A stretch of 64,000 nt of DNA from Rhizobiaceae bacterium MnEN-MB40S (GTDB lineage Bacteria > Pseudomonadota > Alphaproteobacteria > Rhizobiales > Rhizobiaceae), in the NCBI GenBank assembly GCA_024343425.1, contig BRLC01000019.1, positions 62,001 through 126,000 of the forward strand, given 5' to 3'. Shown here piece by piece: positions 1-9,169 of this stretch (position 1 is its first letter; every line of letters starts with the position of its first letter). The position numbers and the translations under genes were made by a program. Below the pieces are notes generated by a model, which worked only from the letters and a program-made list of their open reading frames with translations, was not told the origin of the DNA and searched no databases.

Positions 1-485
1 TCAAGGCCTTCGGCGTCGGCATGAACGAGTGGGAGCCTGCCCAGACAATGGCGGAGCGCGGCGATTTCGATATCTTCCTGCTCGCCGGTCGCTACACGCT
101 GCTGGAACAGGAGGCGCTGGAGACATTCCTGCCGCTGTGCGAGGCGCGCGGCATCGGCATCGCGCTCGGCGGCCCGTACAATTCCGGCATCCTGGCGACC
201 GGCCCGGTGGAAGGCGCGTACTACAATTACGATCCGGCGCCGCCGGAAATCCTCGACCGTGTCCGCAGAATCCAGGAAATCTGCGGCAAACATGGCGTCG
301 AACTGCGCGAAGCGGCGATCCGCTTCCCGCTTCTCCATCCGTGCGTCGTGTCGGTCATCCCCGGCGGCCAGAGCGTCGAACAGGTGAAGGACAACAAGGC
401 GACCATGAGCGCCGAGATTCCCGACGCGCTCTGGTCCGACCTCAAATCCGCCGGCCTGATGCGGGAAGACGCGCCGACGCCCTGA
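1..485 (+). CDS. Aldo/keto reductase, C-terminal part (aldose 1-dehydrogenase type)
   Basis: The gene is cut by the left window edge. The frame is open from base 3, and about 160 C-terminal residues are visible. The segment around 'GRYTLLEQEALETFLPLCEARG' (quoted in part) followed by GGPYNSGILATG resembles the D-threo-aldose/L-fucose 1-dehydrogenase branch of the AKR superfamily, which oxidises a free sugar to its lactone with NAD(P). The N-terminal catalytic Asp-Tyr-Lys-His residues lie outside the window, so activity cannot be judged. It is followed 38 bp later by an FGGY kinase and a sugar ABC transporter on the same strand, so it probably belongs to a sugar-uptake operon. The exact substrate is unknown. 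Confidence 0.8.
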   Translation, partial: KAFGVGMNEWEPAQTMAERGDFDIFLLAGRYTLLEQEALETFLPLCEARGIGIALGGPYNSGILATGPVEGAYYNYDPAPPEILDRVRRIQEICGKHGVELREAAIRFPLLHPCVVSVIPGGQSVEQVKDNKATMSAEIPDALWSDLKSAGLMREDAPTP

Positions 486-523
486 AACAGGCCGGATGAC
501 CCATAACGCGAGGGGAAGCATTC

Positions 524-1996
524 ATGGCGCAGGAAATGTTGATCGGCGTCGACGTTGGAACAACAAGCGTCAAGGCGATCCTGTTCGATCTCGCCGGCGC
601 CGTCATCGACCATTATGCGGAGCCTTATGAAACGGTTCATGGCAAGCACGGCGTCGTCGAGCAGGATCCCGAACTCTGGATGAAGCATATATTCGCGGCG
701 CTTTCGCAATTTGCCGCAAACCATGACCTTTCGGAAGTCATGGCGCTGGGCCTGACGTCGCAGGTCAACACCCATCTCTTTGTTGACGAGAATGGCGAGG
801 CGCTCGCCCCGGCGATAGTCTGGCAGGACGGACGCTGCGCCAATGTCGCCGCGCGACTGGACCATCAGGTGGCGGTAGAAGACCGCGTCCGCTGGTGGGG
901 CGCGCCACGCCCCATCGACGCCAGCCACTGCATGAGCCGGATGGCCTGGATGTCCGAGAACCGGCCCGACATATGGGAAAAGACCCGCTGGGTTATGCTG
1001 CCGAAGGACTATTGCATCCAGCGTCTTACCGGTGAAGCCGTCTCCGATCAGATTGGCAATCTGGGGCTGGTTGATGCCGCGCTCAGCCCCATTCCGGACC
1101 TTTTCGCCCATGTGCCGGGCGCCGCCGAGCGCGTCGTGCCGCTGGCGCCGATGACCGCGATTGCCGGCAAGGTGCGCGACGGCCTTCCCTGCGCCGGCGT
1201 TCCTGTCGCCGTCGGCACGATGGACGCGTGGGCCGGCATGTTCGGCATCGGCGTTCCGGGCGCTGGCCATGCGATGTATCTCAGCGGCACGAGCGAAGTG
1301 CTCGGCATATTGTCCGACGCCGTCAAGCCCTCGCCCGGCGTGATCGTCTTTCCTTCCTACGACGGGCTGACGCTGCACGCCGGACCAACCCAGTCGGGCG
1401 GCGAATCGCTCCACTGGTGCGCGCGACTGCTCGGTCATTCACCCGAAATGCTGGCCAGCAAGGTTGAAGCGCTCGATTTCGACGCCCCCGCGCCGCTCTT
1501 CCTGCCGCATCTTCAGGGTGAACGCGCACCGCTGTGGGATATTCACGCCCGCGGAACTTTTCTGGGCGTGGACGGCGGCGCGGGGCCGGCCGAAATTGCG
1601 CGCAGCGTGATGGAAGGCGTGGCATGCTCGGCGCGCTGGGTGCAGGAACGGCTCGAGGTTTCCGCCGACGTGACGCCCGACACGATCAATTGCGGCGGCG
1701 GCGGATTCAAATCCGATATCTGGAACCAAATCCGGGCGACTGTGCTCGACAAGCGCCTGAAGCGGGCGTCCGTGGGCGATCCGGGCGTGCTTGGCGCAGC
1801 CGGCATCGCTGCCGTCGCCACCGGGTTGATGCCGGACCTGTCCACCGCCTTCGCCAGTCTTGTCCAATTCGACCACGTCTACGAACCGGACCCCGCGCGG
1901 CGCGGCCACTATGACCGGCTCTTCGACTTGTACAAACAGGCCTACGAGTCGACGAAAGATCTCAGTCACGCGCTGGTCGGTCTGCATGAGAGGTAG
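524..1996 (+). CDS. FGGY-family carbohydrate kinase (xylulokinase-like)
   Basis: The 490-aa protein starts with the ATPase motif IGVDVGTTSVKAILFDLAG, as in xylulokinase, glycerol kinase and relatives, and carries a second-lobe glycine-rich segment (TINCGGGGFKSDIWNQI). Its length is typical of FGGY kinases. It would phosphorylate a sugar or polyol with ATP in the cytoplasm. The ATG is preceded by AGGGGAAG. The gene sits between an aldose dehydrogenase and a sugar ABC transporter, so the kinase probably acts on the imported sugar or a derivative. Xylulose, ribulose and a polyol are all possible; sequence alone does not decide. Confidence 0.88.
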   Translation: MAQEMLIGVDVGTTSVKAILFDLAGAVIDHYAEPYETVHGKHGVVEQDPELWMKHIFAALSQFAANHDLSEVMALGLTSQVNTHLFVDENGEALAPAIVWQDGRCANVAARLDHQVAVEDRVRWWGAPRPIDASHCMSRMAWMSENRPDIWEKTRWVMLPKDYCIQRLTGEAVSDQIGNLGLVDAALSPIPDLFAHVPGAAERVVPLAPMTAIAGKVRDGLPCAGVPVAVGTMDAWAGMFGIGVPGAGHAMYLSGTSEVLGILSDAVKPSPGVIVFPSYDGLTLHAGPTQSGGESLHWCARLLGHSPEMLASKVEALDFDAPAPLFLPHLQGERAPLWDIHARGTFLGVDGGAGPAEIARSVMEGVACSARWVQERLEVSADVTPDTINCGGGGFKSDIWNQIRATVLDKRLKRASVGDPGVLGAAGIAAVATGLMPDLSTAFASLVQFDHVYEPDPARRGHYDRLFDLYKQAYESTKDLSHALVGLHER

Positions 1997-2090
1997 TTGC
2001 GACAGGCGACAAAAGCCTTTTCGTGGAGAAGCCAATTGTATTAAGCTTAAAATATATATCGGGACCTACAGGATCCAACAGGAGAGGACT

Positions 2091-3017
2091 ATGCGCAAAT
2101 TGATGAAATCAACGGCCCTGACGCTGGCGTCGGCCTTCATGCTCGCCGCCGGCGCTCAGGCCGCCGAAAAGGTGGCGGTGATCACGCCGTATCTCGCCCA
2201 GCCGGGAACCCAATTCTATCTCGAAGGCTTCCAGGCGGCGGCCGGAGAAAAAGGCTGGGACGTTAATGTCATCGATACGGCCGGCGACGTCGCCGCCGTC
2301 ATCAGCCGCATCGAGGACGCCGTCAACCAGAATGTCGACGCGATCGTCATCAATGTCGATCCGACGCAGGTCGCGGCCGGCCTTGAAGTCGCCAAACAGG
2401 CGGAAATCCCGGTCATCGGCATGGATTCCGGCGCCGACGCTCTGCTTGTCACCAACGTCACCAGCAATGGCTACGCCATGGCGGCGGAAACCGCGACCTA
2501 TGTCGCCGACCGGATCGGCGGCAAGGGCAATGTGGTGATGTTCGTCTTCGACCCGTTCCCGCCGGTGCAGATACGCGGCGTCATCGCCGATGCCGTGTTC
2601 GGAAACTTTCCCGATATCGAGGTGATCGACCGCGTCACCCCTGACGTTCAGGACGGCGGCATCGCCGACTCCCGCGCCAAGATGGAGGCGATTCTCGCAG
2701 CCCATCCTGAAAAAGGCAGCATCGCAGCCGTGTGGGCGGCCTGGGATCAGCCGGCGCTGGGCGCCCTGCAGGCGATCGAGGACGCGGGCCGCGCCGATGA
2801 AGGCATCGTGATCACAGGCATCGACGCCAATCCGCAAGCGCGCGAGGCAATCGCCGCCGGCGGCAATTTCGAGGCGTCCGTCGCGCAGGATTTCGTCGGC
2901 ATCGGAACCGCGACCGCCGATGCGGTCGCCCGCACGCTTGCCGGTGAAACCATCAAGGAGCGCGCGATTTACGTGCCTGCAAAGCTCGTGACATCCGCCA
3001 ACGTCGACGGCCAATGA
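2091..3017 (+). CDS. Sugar ABC transporter substrate-binding protein (periplasmic binding protein type 1)
   Basis: The start is the ATG after GGAGAGGA; an earlier in-frame start would add an unlikely N-terminus. The 308-aa product has a Sec signal peptide (MRKLMKSTALTLASAFMLAA, cleavage near AQA-AEK), followed by a ribose/xylose-binding-protein-like fold: FYLEGFQAAAGEKGWDVNVID, then the typical QNVDAIVINVDPTQV and IPVIGMDSGA segments. It would capture a monosaccharide in the periplasm and deliver it to the ATPase and permease encoded next. A stem-loop lies directly behind it. The cognate sugar is not deducible, though the neighbouring kinase and dehydrogenase suggest a pentose or deoxy sugar. 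Confidence 0.9.
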   Translation: MRKLMKSTALTLASAFMLAAGAQAAEKVAVITPYLAQPGTQFYLEGFQAAAGEKGWDVNVIDTAGDVAAVISRIEDAVNQNVDAIVINVDPTQVAAGLEVAKQAEIPVIGMDSGADALLVTNVTSNGYAMAAETATYVADRIGGKGNVVMFVFDPFPPVQIRGVIADAVFGNFPDIEVIDRVTPDVQDGGIADSRAKMEAILAAHPEKGSIAAVWAAWDQPALGALQAIEDAGRADEGIVITGIDANPQAREAIAAGGNFEASVAQDFVGIGTATADAVARTLAGETIKERAIYVPAKLVTSANVDGQ

Positions 3018-3031
3018 CCGAAAGCACGGCC

Positions 3032-3050
3032 GGCGGGCGCATGTCCCGCC
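3032..3050 (+). other. Intercistronic stem-loop behind the binding-protein gene
   Basis: GGCGGG and CCCGCC form a perfect 6-bp stem around a 7-nt loop, 15 bases after the binding-protein stop codon and before the ATPase start. Such hairpins often stabilise the upstream mRNA, giving more binding protein than ATPase. There is no T tract, so it is probably not a full terminator. Confidence 0.4.
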
Positions 3051-3066
3051 GACCTTTCCCGCAGCA

Positions 3067-4566
3067 ATGACCTTCCTGAAACTCGATCATGTGACGAAAC
3101 GCTACGGCTCTGCCCTAGCGCTCGACAATGCGAGTCTCGAGATCGGGGCCGGCGAGGTGCACGCCTTGATGGGCGAAAACGGCGCCGGCAAGAGCACCTT
3201 GATCAAGGTGTTGGCGGGCGTCGTGAGGCCGGACAACTGCTCGCTGACCATAGATGGGTCAAAGGTCCCGCTTGACGGACCCGACGACGCCGCCCGCCAG
3301 GGGTTTCGGTTCATTCACCAGGAACTCAACATCGTTCCGCACCTCTCCGTTGCCGAGAACATCGTCATGGCCCAGGCCTATCCCAGACGCTTCGGCCTCG
3401 CCGTTGACTGGCGGCGCGTGCATGACAAGGCGCGCGGGGCGCTGGAGCGTCTCGACGTCGATCACATCGATACCCGCCGCAAGACGGCGCGGCTTTCGAC
3501 CGGCGACCAGATGCTTGTCAAGATCGCCGCGACCCTTGTGTCTTCCGACACGCATCCCGCCCGCCTCTATGTCATGGACGAACCAACGGCGGCGCTGACC
3601 GGGCAGGAATGCGACAAGCTGTTCGCCGTCATCGAAGGACTAAAGCAATCAGGCGCCTCGGTCCTTTTCGTTTCGCACCGAATGAACGAAGTCATGCAGA
3701 TCTGCGATCGCGTGACGGTCTACCGCGACGGCCGCACAATCGAGACATCACGGATCGCCGAGACCAGTCGCGAGCGGATTATCGAGGCGATGACCGGCCG
3801 TGCGATCCGAGACACCTATCCGGAGCGCGCGCAAGCGCCGGCCAAGGAAATATTCTGCGCCGTCGAGAAGCTGCGCACGAAACATGTGAGCGGGCTGGAA
3901 TTCTCGCTGAAGCGGGGCGAAATACTCGGCGTCGCTGGCCTCGCCGAATCGGGACAGAGCGAAGTCCTGCATGCCTTCCTCGGCGACGAGAAACCGCTGT
4001 CGGGGACAGTTGCGTTACAAGGCAAGCAGTCGTTGCCGTCCGCTCCGTCCCTCGCCTGGAAACGGCGCATCGCCTATGTTCCGCGGGAACGCCGGCGCGA
4101 AGGCCTGATGTTGCGACGGAGCATCGTCGACAACGCCGTTCTGCCGCATCTTGCACAGCTCGGATCCGGGCGCATCTTTTCCAGCAACCGCAAGGAGCGC
4201 GCTCATACCGGCGCCATCGCAGAGCGCGTCAGGCTGAAATACAGCCGCCTCGGCCAGCCCTGCTATCAGCTCAGCGGCGGCAACCAGCAGAAAGTCGTTT
4301 TTGCAAGAGCCCTGGGCAAAACGCCGGAACTGCTGCTGCTCGATGAACCCACGCGCGGCGTCGATGTGGGCGCAAAGTTCGACATCTATACGCTTGTCCG
4401 CGAACTGAGCGCAGCCGGCAGCACAACGATCATGACGTCGTCCGACCTTCCGGAGCTCATCGGCATGTGCGACCGGATTCTTGTCATGCGCGATCATCGT
4501 CAGCACGCCATCGTCGAGACCGACGGCCTGACGCCTGCGCGGCTTCTGCAGATGTTCTACGAATAG
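3067..4566 (+). CDS. Sugar ABC transporter ATP-binding protein, two nucleotide-binding domains (RbsA/XylG type)
   Basis: This 499-aa protein has two fused ABC domains, as in RbsA, XylG and MglA. The N-terminal half has Walker A GENGAGKSTLIKVLAG and Walker B LYVMDEPTAALTG, but its signature is unusual (LSTGDQMLVKIA instead of LSGGxxQ). The C-terminal half has a normal signature (LSGGNQQKVVFARAL) and Walker B (LLLLDEPTRGVDVG), with a degenerate second Walker A (GLAESGQSEVLHAF), which is normal for this family. It energises the permease encoded 10 bp downstream. The ribosome-binding site before the ATG is weak. Confidence 0.92.
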   Translation: MTFLKLDHVTKRYGSALALDNASLEIGAGEVHALMGENGAGKSTLIKVLAGVVRPDNCSLTIDGSKVPLDGPDDAARQGFRFIHQELNIVPHLSVAENIVMAQAYPRRFGLAVDWRRVHDKARGALERLDVDHIDTRRKTARLSTGDQMLVKIAATLVSSDTHPARLYVMDEPTAALTGQECDKLFAVIEGLKQSGASVLFVSHRMNEVMQICDRVTVYRDGRTIETSRIAETSRERIIEAMTGRAIRDTYPERAQAPAKEIFCAVEKLRTKHVSGLEFSLKRGEILGVAGLAESGQSEVLHAFLGDEKPLSGTVALQGKQSLPSAPSLAWKRRIAYVPRERRREGLMLRRSIVDNAVLPHLAQLGSGRIFSSNRKERAHTGAIAERVRLKYSRLGQPCYQLSGGNQQKVVFARALGKTPELLLLDEPTRGVDVGAKFDIYTLVRELSAAGSTTIMTSSDLPELIGMCDRILVMRDHRQHAIVETDGLTPARLLQMFYE

Positions 4567-4576
4567 GATTCGATCT

Positions 4577-5539
4577 TTGTTCAGCCTTGTTCGCCGCTTC
4601 GGCACCCTCATCGGCTTTTGCGCCATCATCGTGTTTTTCTGGACGCAGCTGCCAGACACGTTCATGACGCCGCGAAACATGCTGAACATTTCGCAACAGA
4701 TCAGCATGCTCGCCGTCGTCGCCTTCACCATGACGATCGTGATGGTCATGGGCGACTTCGACCTCAGCGTCGGATCGATGGCGAGCCTTGCGGGCGTGGC
4801 TGCGGCGATCGTCTTCAGCCATGACTACCCGGTCTATGCCGGGGTCGCCGCAGCCCTTGCGGTCGGCGCGGGCGGCGGTCTCTTCAACGGGTTCCTTGTC
4901 AGCTATGTCGGCATATTGCCGTTTGTCGCCACGCTCGGCACGCTGACCATGTTCAGCGGCGCCGCCTTTCTGGTCAGCGGAGGCAAGACCATTTTCGGCC
5001 GCGATATTCCATCCGGGTTCAGCGGTTTCGCGCGCAGCGGAATTTCTCTCGAATGGTTGGGCCTGCAGCCCCTGTACCTGCCCTATCTTACGATCCTTGC
5101 CATCGCAGTACTCATTCTTGTCTGGATCGGCCTGGAGCATACGCCCTATGGCAGGCGGCTCTATGCGATCGGCGGCAATTACGAGGCAGCGCGGCTCGCC
5201 GGCGTCAAGGTTCGGATACTTCGCATGTCAGCCTTCGCCCTGACCGGGCTTGGCGCCGCCACAGCAGGCCTTATGTACGCCAGCCGGGTGGCCTCGGCGA
5301 ATCCGACCCAGGGCAGCGGGCTGATGCTCGACGCGATCGCCGCCGTCTTCCTCGGAATGACCATGAGCGAGGAAGGCGAGCCTCGCGTGTTTGCAACGCT
5401 GGTAGGCGTTCTCACACTTGGCGTGCTCGACAACGGGCTGACGCAGATGAGCGTTGACAGCTATGTGCGCGAAGTGCTGGTCGGGGCGATTGTCGTCCTG
5501 GCGGTCGCCACATCCAGCATCGGCAAACAGCGCGCCTGA
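4577..5539 (+). CDS. Sugar ABC transporter permease (RbsC/XylH type)
   Basis: The 320-aa, strongly hydrophobic protein has about eight to ten membrane segments and the ABC sugar-permease hallmark VMGDFDLSVGSMASLAGV near residues 55-75. It also has the later cytoplasmic loop GRRLYAIGGNYEAARLAGVKV that contacts the ATPase. The start is TTG at 4577, preceded by AGGA at a 9-nt distance; no suitable ATG is present. It completes the three-gene transporter begun by the binding protein and ends 2 bp from the convergent GH43 gene. Confidence 0.9.
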   Translation: MFSLVRRFGTLIGFCAIIVFFWTQLPDTFMTPRNMLNISQQISMLAVVAFTMTIVMVMGDFDLSVGSMASLAGVAAAIVFSHDYPVYAGVAAALAVGAGGGLFNGFLVSYVGILPFVATLGTLTMFSGAAFLVSGGKTIFGRDIPSGFSGFARSGISLEWLGLQPLYLPYLTILAIAVLILVWIGLEHTPYGRRLYAIGGNYEAARLAGVKVRILRMSAFALTGLGAATAGLMYASRVASANPTQGSGLMLDAIAAVFLGMTMSEEGEPRVFATLVGVLTLGVLDNGLTQMSVDSYVREVLVGAIVVLAVATSSIGKQRA

Positions 5540-5541
5540 TT

Positions 5542-7149
5542 TCAACGCGGCGCGTAGTCGAATCGGGAGAAGTCGGCGTTAATGGCCGACCCGCTCGTGT
5601 CGAACGCCGCCATGCCGACGAACGCGCCGGTGAACGACGCATGTTCGCCGCGGCCGCCCTCGTCGGAAATCACGCTGGCGTCGAGAACTGGCCCGACCTG
5701 TTTCCAGTCTTCGGAAGCTGAAGCGCGCCAGAAAAACCGGAGTTCGCCGAGATCCGCCTCAAGAGCAAGTTGCACCGATCCGCCGGCGGGCAGTTGAACT
5801 GGCTCATCAAGCGGAAACTCGAGACGGCCGTCCGGCCAGTCGCCCGGACAACTCAGGATCGTCAGAACCCGCCCGAGTTCCTCATGCCAGGTGACGGCCA
5901 GGAAATGGAACTTGTGGCGATTGTAATAGTGGGTGAGCCCGGCCGCCTGCTGGATGGTTTCCGGCGCAAACGAGATTTCCGTTTCGGCGCGAAACACGAA
6001 ATGTTCCTGACGCCGCGCCACCAGCGCCTGTTCGAACCAGCTTCCGATTGATTCCCGGGCGTGCAGACGCAGCGCGTTTCCGGTCATCGAGAACAGTTTT
6101 TCCGGTTCGGGCGAACGCAGCCACTGGAACTCCGGCGGCAGTTGATCGCCGTCGAAAATCCTGTGAACAGCTCTCGCGGGTTCCGGATCGACGAGCGGAT
6201 CCTCCGTCGCCACCTCTACAAAGGGTTTTATGCCGCCTTGCGACAGATAGAGCCAACCGTCGTCGCGCCATTCGCAGCGCTGGATCGCCGTTTCACGCCC
6301 CAGCGGCGAGCGCCTCGTTCCGGGAAGCGGTCTCGAACACAGGTCCGTGTGAAACACGAGGCCGGTTGGCGTTTCGACGATCTGGCCATGTCCAGCCCGC
6401 TGCAATACAGCGTCGGGCGCCTTCGAGGAGGTGATCAGAAACGTGTCGGGATGGATCTCGTAGGGTCCGTCGATAGACCGGGAACGCGCCATGGTGACGG
6501 CGTGGTCGTAACCCGTCCCGCCTTCAGCGACGGTCATGTAGTACCAGCCTTTTCTCTTGAACAGATGCGGGCCTTCCACCAGTCCATGCGAGCTTCCCTG
6601 GAAGACGTTTTTCACCGGTCCGACCAGCTTGCCAGCGTCCGGATCATACTCCTGCAGCAGGATGCCCGCGAAGGCCGGATGCTTTGGGCTGCCGCCTACC
6701 GAATTGGATCGGTGATTCCACAGCATGTTCATGAACCATATGCGGCCGTCGTCGTCATGAAACAGCGACGGATCGAAACCCGACGAATTTATGTAGACCG
6801 GATCCGACCATTCGCCTTCGATCGTCGGAGAGGTGACGATGTAGTTGTGCGCGTCCTTGAAATTGCCGTCGAGCCTCTTCACGTCCGTATAGACAAGCCA
6901 GAACAGACCGTCGGCATAGGAAAGGCACGGGGCCCACACGCCGCAGGAATCGGGATTGCCGCGCATGTCGAGCTGGCTTGCCCGCTCCAGTGGACGCCTG
7001 ACCAGATTCCAGTTCACGAGATTGCGGGAGTGATGAATTTGCACGCCCGGATACCACTCGAAAGTCGATGTGGCGATATAATAGTCCTCGCCGACGCGAC
7101 AGATCGACGGATCCGGGTTGAAGCCGGGAAGCACCGGATTAAAAATCAT
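5542..7149 (-). CDS. Glycoside hydrolase family 43 (beta-xylosidase / alpha-L-arabinofuranosidase)
   Basis: The 535-aa protein begins MIFNPVLPGFNPDPSICRVG, with the GH43 catalytic-base Asp in NPDPSI. The second Asp is in SGFDPSLFHDDDG and the proton-donor Glu in LVEGPHLFKRKGWYY. A C-terminal beta-sandwich of about 200 residues matches the usual XynB-like layout of 530-550 aa. There is no signal peptide, so it probably works in the cytoplasm on imported xylo- or arabino-oligosaccharides. The start at 7149 is chosen because AGGAGG lies upstream and it follows the preceding gene by 7 bp; an in-frame ATG at 7197 would overlap that gene. It is the last gene of a leftward pentose-oriented group. 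Confidence 0.9.
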   Translation of the reverse strand: MIFNPVLPGFNPDPSICRVGEDYYIATSTFEWYPGVQIHHSRNLVNWNLVRRPLERASQLDMRGNPDSCGVWAPCLSYADGLFWLVYTDVKRLDGNFKDAHNYIVTSPTIEGEWSDPVYINSSGFDPSLFHDDDGRIWFMNMLWNHRSNSVGGSPKHPAFAGILLQEYDPDAGKLVGPVKNVFQGSSHGLVEGPHLFKRKGWYYMTVAEGGTGYDHAVTMARSRSIDGPYEIHPDTFLITSSKAPDAVLQRAGHGQIVETPTGLVFHTDLCSRPLPGTRRSPLGRETAIQRCEWRDDGWLYLSQGGIKPFVEVATEDPLVDPEPARAVHRIFDGDQLPPEFQWLRSPEPEKLFSMTGNALRLHARESIGSWFEQALVARRQEHFVFRAETEISFAPETIQQAAGLTHYYNRHKFHFLAVTWHEELGRVLTILSCPGDWPDGRLEFPLDEPVQLPAGGSVQLALEADLGELRFFWRASASEDWKQVGPVLDASVISDEGGRGEHASFTGAFVGMAAFDTSGSAINADFSRFDYAPR

Positions 7150-7156
7150 GGCTGCG

Positions 7157-8152
7157 TCAATTCCTCCTCTGTGCGGCGACGGCGGAAAGTCGGACATTCA
7201 CTTCCCGCGAGAACCAGTCGATCTGCGTCAGTTCCTCGATCGAAAAATCAACATGGTTCATTGCCATCACGCAATCGACAACCTGCTCAGGCCGGGTAGC
7301 GCCGATCAGCGTCGAGGTCATTTTGCCTCCCCACAAGATCCATGCAAGCACCATTTGCGCGAGAGACTGGCCTTTACCGGCCGCAATGCCATTCAGTCTA
7401 CGAACATTGGTCAGGAGACTGTCCTGGAAAGAAGACGCCGTTGGAGGCATTGCAGCCATGGATTCGTCCTGCAATGCGCGGGAGAGGCGCCTGCTCGTCA
7501 GCAGCCCCTGAGCAAGCGGCGAAAAGACAATAGCGCCCACGCCATTCTCTTCGAGAGTTGTCATAAGCTCCCTGTCATCCATCCAGTGATCGCCGGAAAC
7601 GTGTCTTGGCTGGTAGACGAGGCAGGGCGTGCCAAGTTCTTTTAGTGTCTCGACCGCTTCGCGCGTGGACTTGGTGTCATAGGCGGACAGCCCGACATAG
7701 AGCGCCCTGCCAGAACGCACGATGTGGTCGAGCGCCGACATGGTCTCCTCCAGAGGCGTCTTCGGATCCCGATGATGCGTGTAGAAAATGTCGACGTAGT
7801 CGAGACCCATCCGTCGAAGACTACGGTCGCAACTCGCCACCAGTTGCTTTCGGCTGCTCCGTACGGAGTGGTTGTTGGATGAGGCGCCAAAGCCGGCTTT
7901 CACAGAAATCACAAGCTCATCACGAATGTCGCGAAAATCGGTTCGCAATATCTCACCGAAGGTTTCTTCGGCGGAACCCGGGGAGGTTCCGGCGCCGGCG
8001 TTGAGATCGTAATGGGTTATGCCCAGATCGACCGCCTGCCGGCAAACCGCCTGCTTGATGTCGAAAGGAATATCGGGTCCGAAATTGTGCCACAGCCCGA
8101 GAGACAACGCCGATATGCTCAGCCCTGAATTTCCACATTGTCGATATGACAT
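7157..8152 (-). CDS. Aldo/keto reductase, AKR14/YghZ-like, catalytic Tyr apparently absent
   Basis: The 331-aa protein has the family order: N-terminal RQCGNSGLSISALSLGLWHN, Lys in ELVISVKAGFG, His in VDIFYTHHRD, and a NADP-binding C-terminus. In the segment DLNAGAGTSPGSAEE the position that holds the catalytic Tyr in relatives (DLANNYGPPPGSAEE in YghZ-like enzymes, from memory) is Ala. It may be inactive, have altered chemistry, or be misaligned by me. The start at 8152 gives a normal family N-terminus and is preceded by GACAGG. A 277-bp gap separates it from the aldolase gene upstream, so it may have its own promoter; GH43 follows 7 bp later. Confidence 0.85.
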   Translation of the reverse strand: MSYRQCGNSGLSISALSLGLWHNFGPDIPFDIKQAVCRQAVDLGITHYDLNAGAGTSPGSAEETFGEILRTDFRDIRDELVISVKAGFGASSNNHSVRSSRKQLVASCDRSLRRMGLDYVDIFYTHHRDPKTPLEETMSALDHIVRSGRALYVGLSAYDTKSTREAVETLKELGTPCLVYQPRHVSGDHWMDDRELMTTLEENGVGAIVFSPLAQGLLTSRRLSRALQDESMAAMPPTASSFQDSLLTNVRRLNGIAAGKGQSLAQMVLAWILWGGKMTSTLIGATRPEQVVDCVMAMNHVDFSIEELTQIDWFSREVNVRLSAVAAQRRN

Positions 8153-8429
8153 CCTGTCATATCTGTCGTCGGCTGGTCGCCACATAATAAAACACTTTTG
8201 CTTCCCGTATAAAATACACCGGGAATCTGAAATCGATTTTCTGAAACAGGTGGCCGGAATTGCTCCGGCGAAGGCATCATCAGTCCTCCGCCAAACGCCT
8301 GATCCCGCCCGCAGTCCTGCAAAACGCAGACTGGTCGCCCGTATGTCGTCGCCTGCCCGACCTCCCAGCCTCAACTCTGGATGGATTGGCCCGAAAGGCG
8401 GTTCAACCTGCATTTCTGGAAATCGAGTG

Positions 8430-9161
8430 TCAAGTGCAATCATCCGACCGTTCTGCAAGCCAGGCCTCGAATGCACGTCTGGCGCTTTCGCTGGTCGGGG
8501 GATAAAGGCCAATGACCGGCGCCCCCTTGAGCACCTGCTCCGTGGCGAACTGCTCGAACCGCTCCATCCGGGCGCATTCCTCGGCGATTTCTACAGTCAT
8601 GTGCGCCGGAATCACGACGACGCCTTCACCATCGCCGACGATTGTGTCGCCGGGAAACACCGCGACCCCGCCGCATCCGATCGGCACGTTCAGGTCGCAT
8701 GCTTCGTGCAGCGTCAGGTTCGTGGGCGCGGACGGCCGGTTATGATAACAGGCTATCTCCAGCGTCTCGATGACGGGGCTGTCGCGGAACCCGCCGTCAG
8801 TGACGACGCCGGCGCATCCGCGAACCATCAGACGGGTGACAAGAATGGACCCGGCGGAGGCGGCGCGCGGATCGTTGCGGCTGTCCATGACCATGACGTG
8901 GCCTTCAGGACACTGCTCAACCGCTACGCGTTGCGGATGCTCGGGATTTTCGAACACGGAAATGCCGTTTCTGTCTTCCCGCGCGGGTATGTAACGCAAC
9001 GTATAGGCGGGCCCGACCATGTTCTGCTTGGGCTTTGCAAGCGGCCGCACATCCTGGATGAACTGGTTCCGCAATCCCTTTTTGAAAAGCGCCGTACAGA
9101 TCGACGCCGTACTGACCCGCTGCAGGATCTGCGATGTTCTCTCTTCGAGTAATTCCGACAT
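8430..9161 (-). CDS. RraA / HMG-CHA aldolase family protein
   Basis: The 243-aa protein has the RraA-like fold signature GCAGVVTDGGFRD, including the Arg-Asp pair that binds substrate and metal in 4-hydroxy-4-methyl-2-oxoglutarate aldolases, and the later PGDTIVGDGEGVVVIP strand. Family members cleave 2-keto-3-deoxy or 4-hydroxy-2-oxo acids to pyruvate plus an aldehyde, or decarboxylate oxaloacetate. It lies 8 bp downstream of an aldonate dehydratase, whose product would be a 2-keto-3-deoxy acid. I therefore infer the aldol-cleavage step of a Dahms-like pathway. The start MSELLEERTSQIL at 9161 is preferred over upstream starts inside the neighbouring gene. Confidence 0.82.
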   Translation of the reverse strand: MSELLEERTSQILQRVSTASICTALFKKGLRNQFIQDVRPLAKPKQNMVGPAYTLRYIPAREDRNGISVFENPEHPQRVAVEQCPEGHVMVMDSRNDPRAASAGSILVTRLMVRGCAGVVTDGGFRDSPVIETLEIACYHNRPSAPTNLTLHEACDLNVPIGCGGVAVFPGDTIVGDGEGVVVIPAHMTVEIAEECARMERFEQFATEQVLKGAPVIGLYPPTSESARRAFEAWLAERSDDCT

Positions 9162-9169
9162 GGGCGGCC

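Noticed and set aside
6061-7299. 412-codon + strand frame opposite the GH43 gene
   Set aside because: It lies inside a clearly conserved gene on the other strand and has no recognisable domain or ribosome-binding site.
8153-8429. Extra gene in the gap between the aldo/keto reductase and RraA genes
   Set aside because: The reading frame through it is only an upstream extension of the reductase with no protein-like sequence; it is more likely a promoter region.
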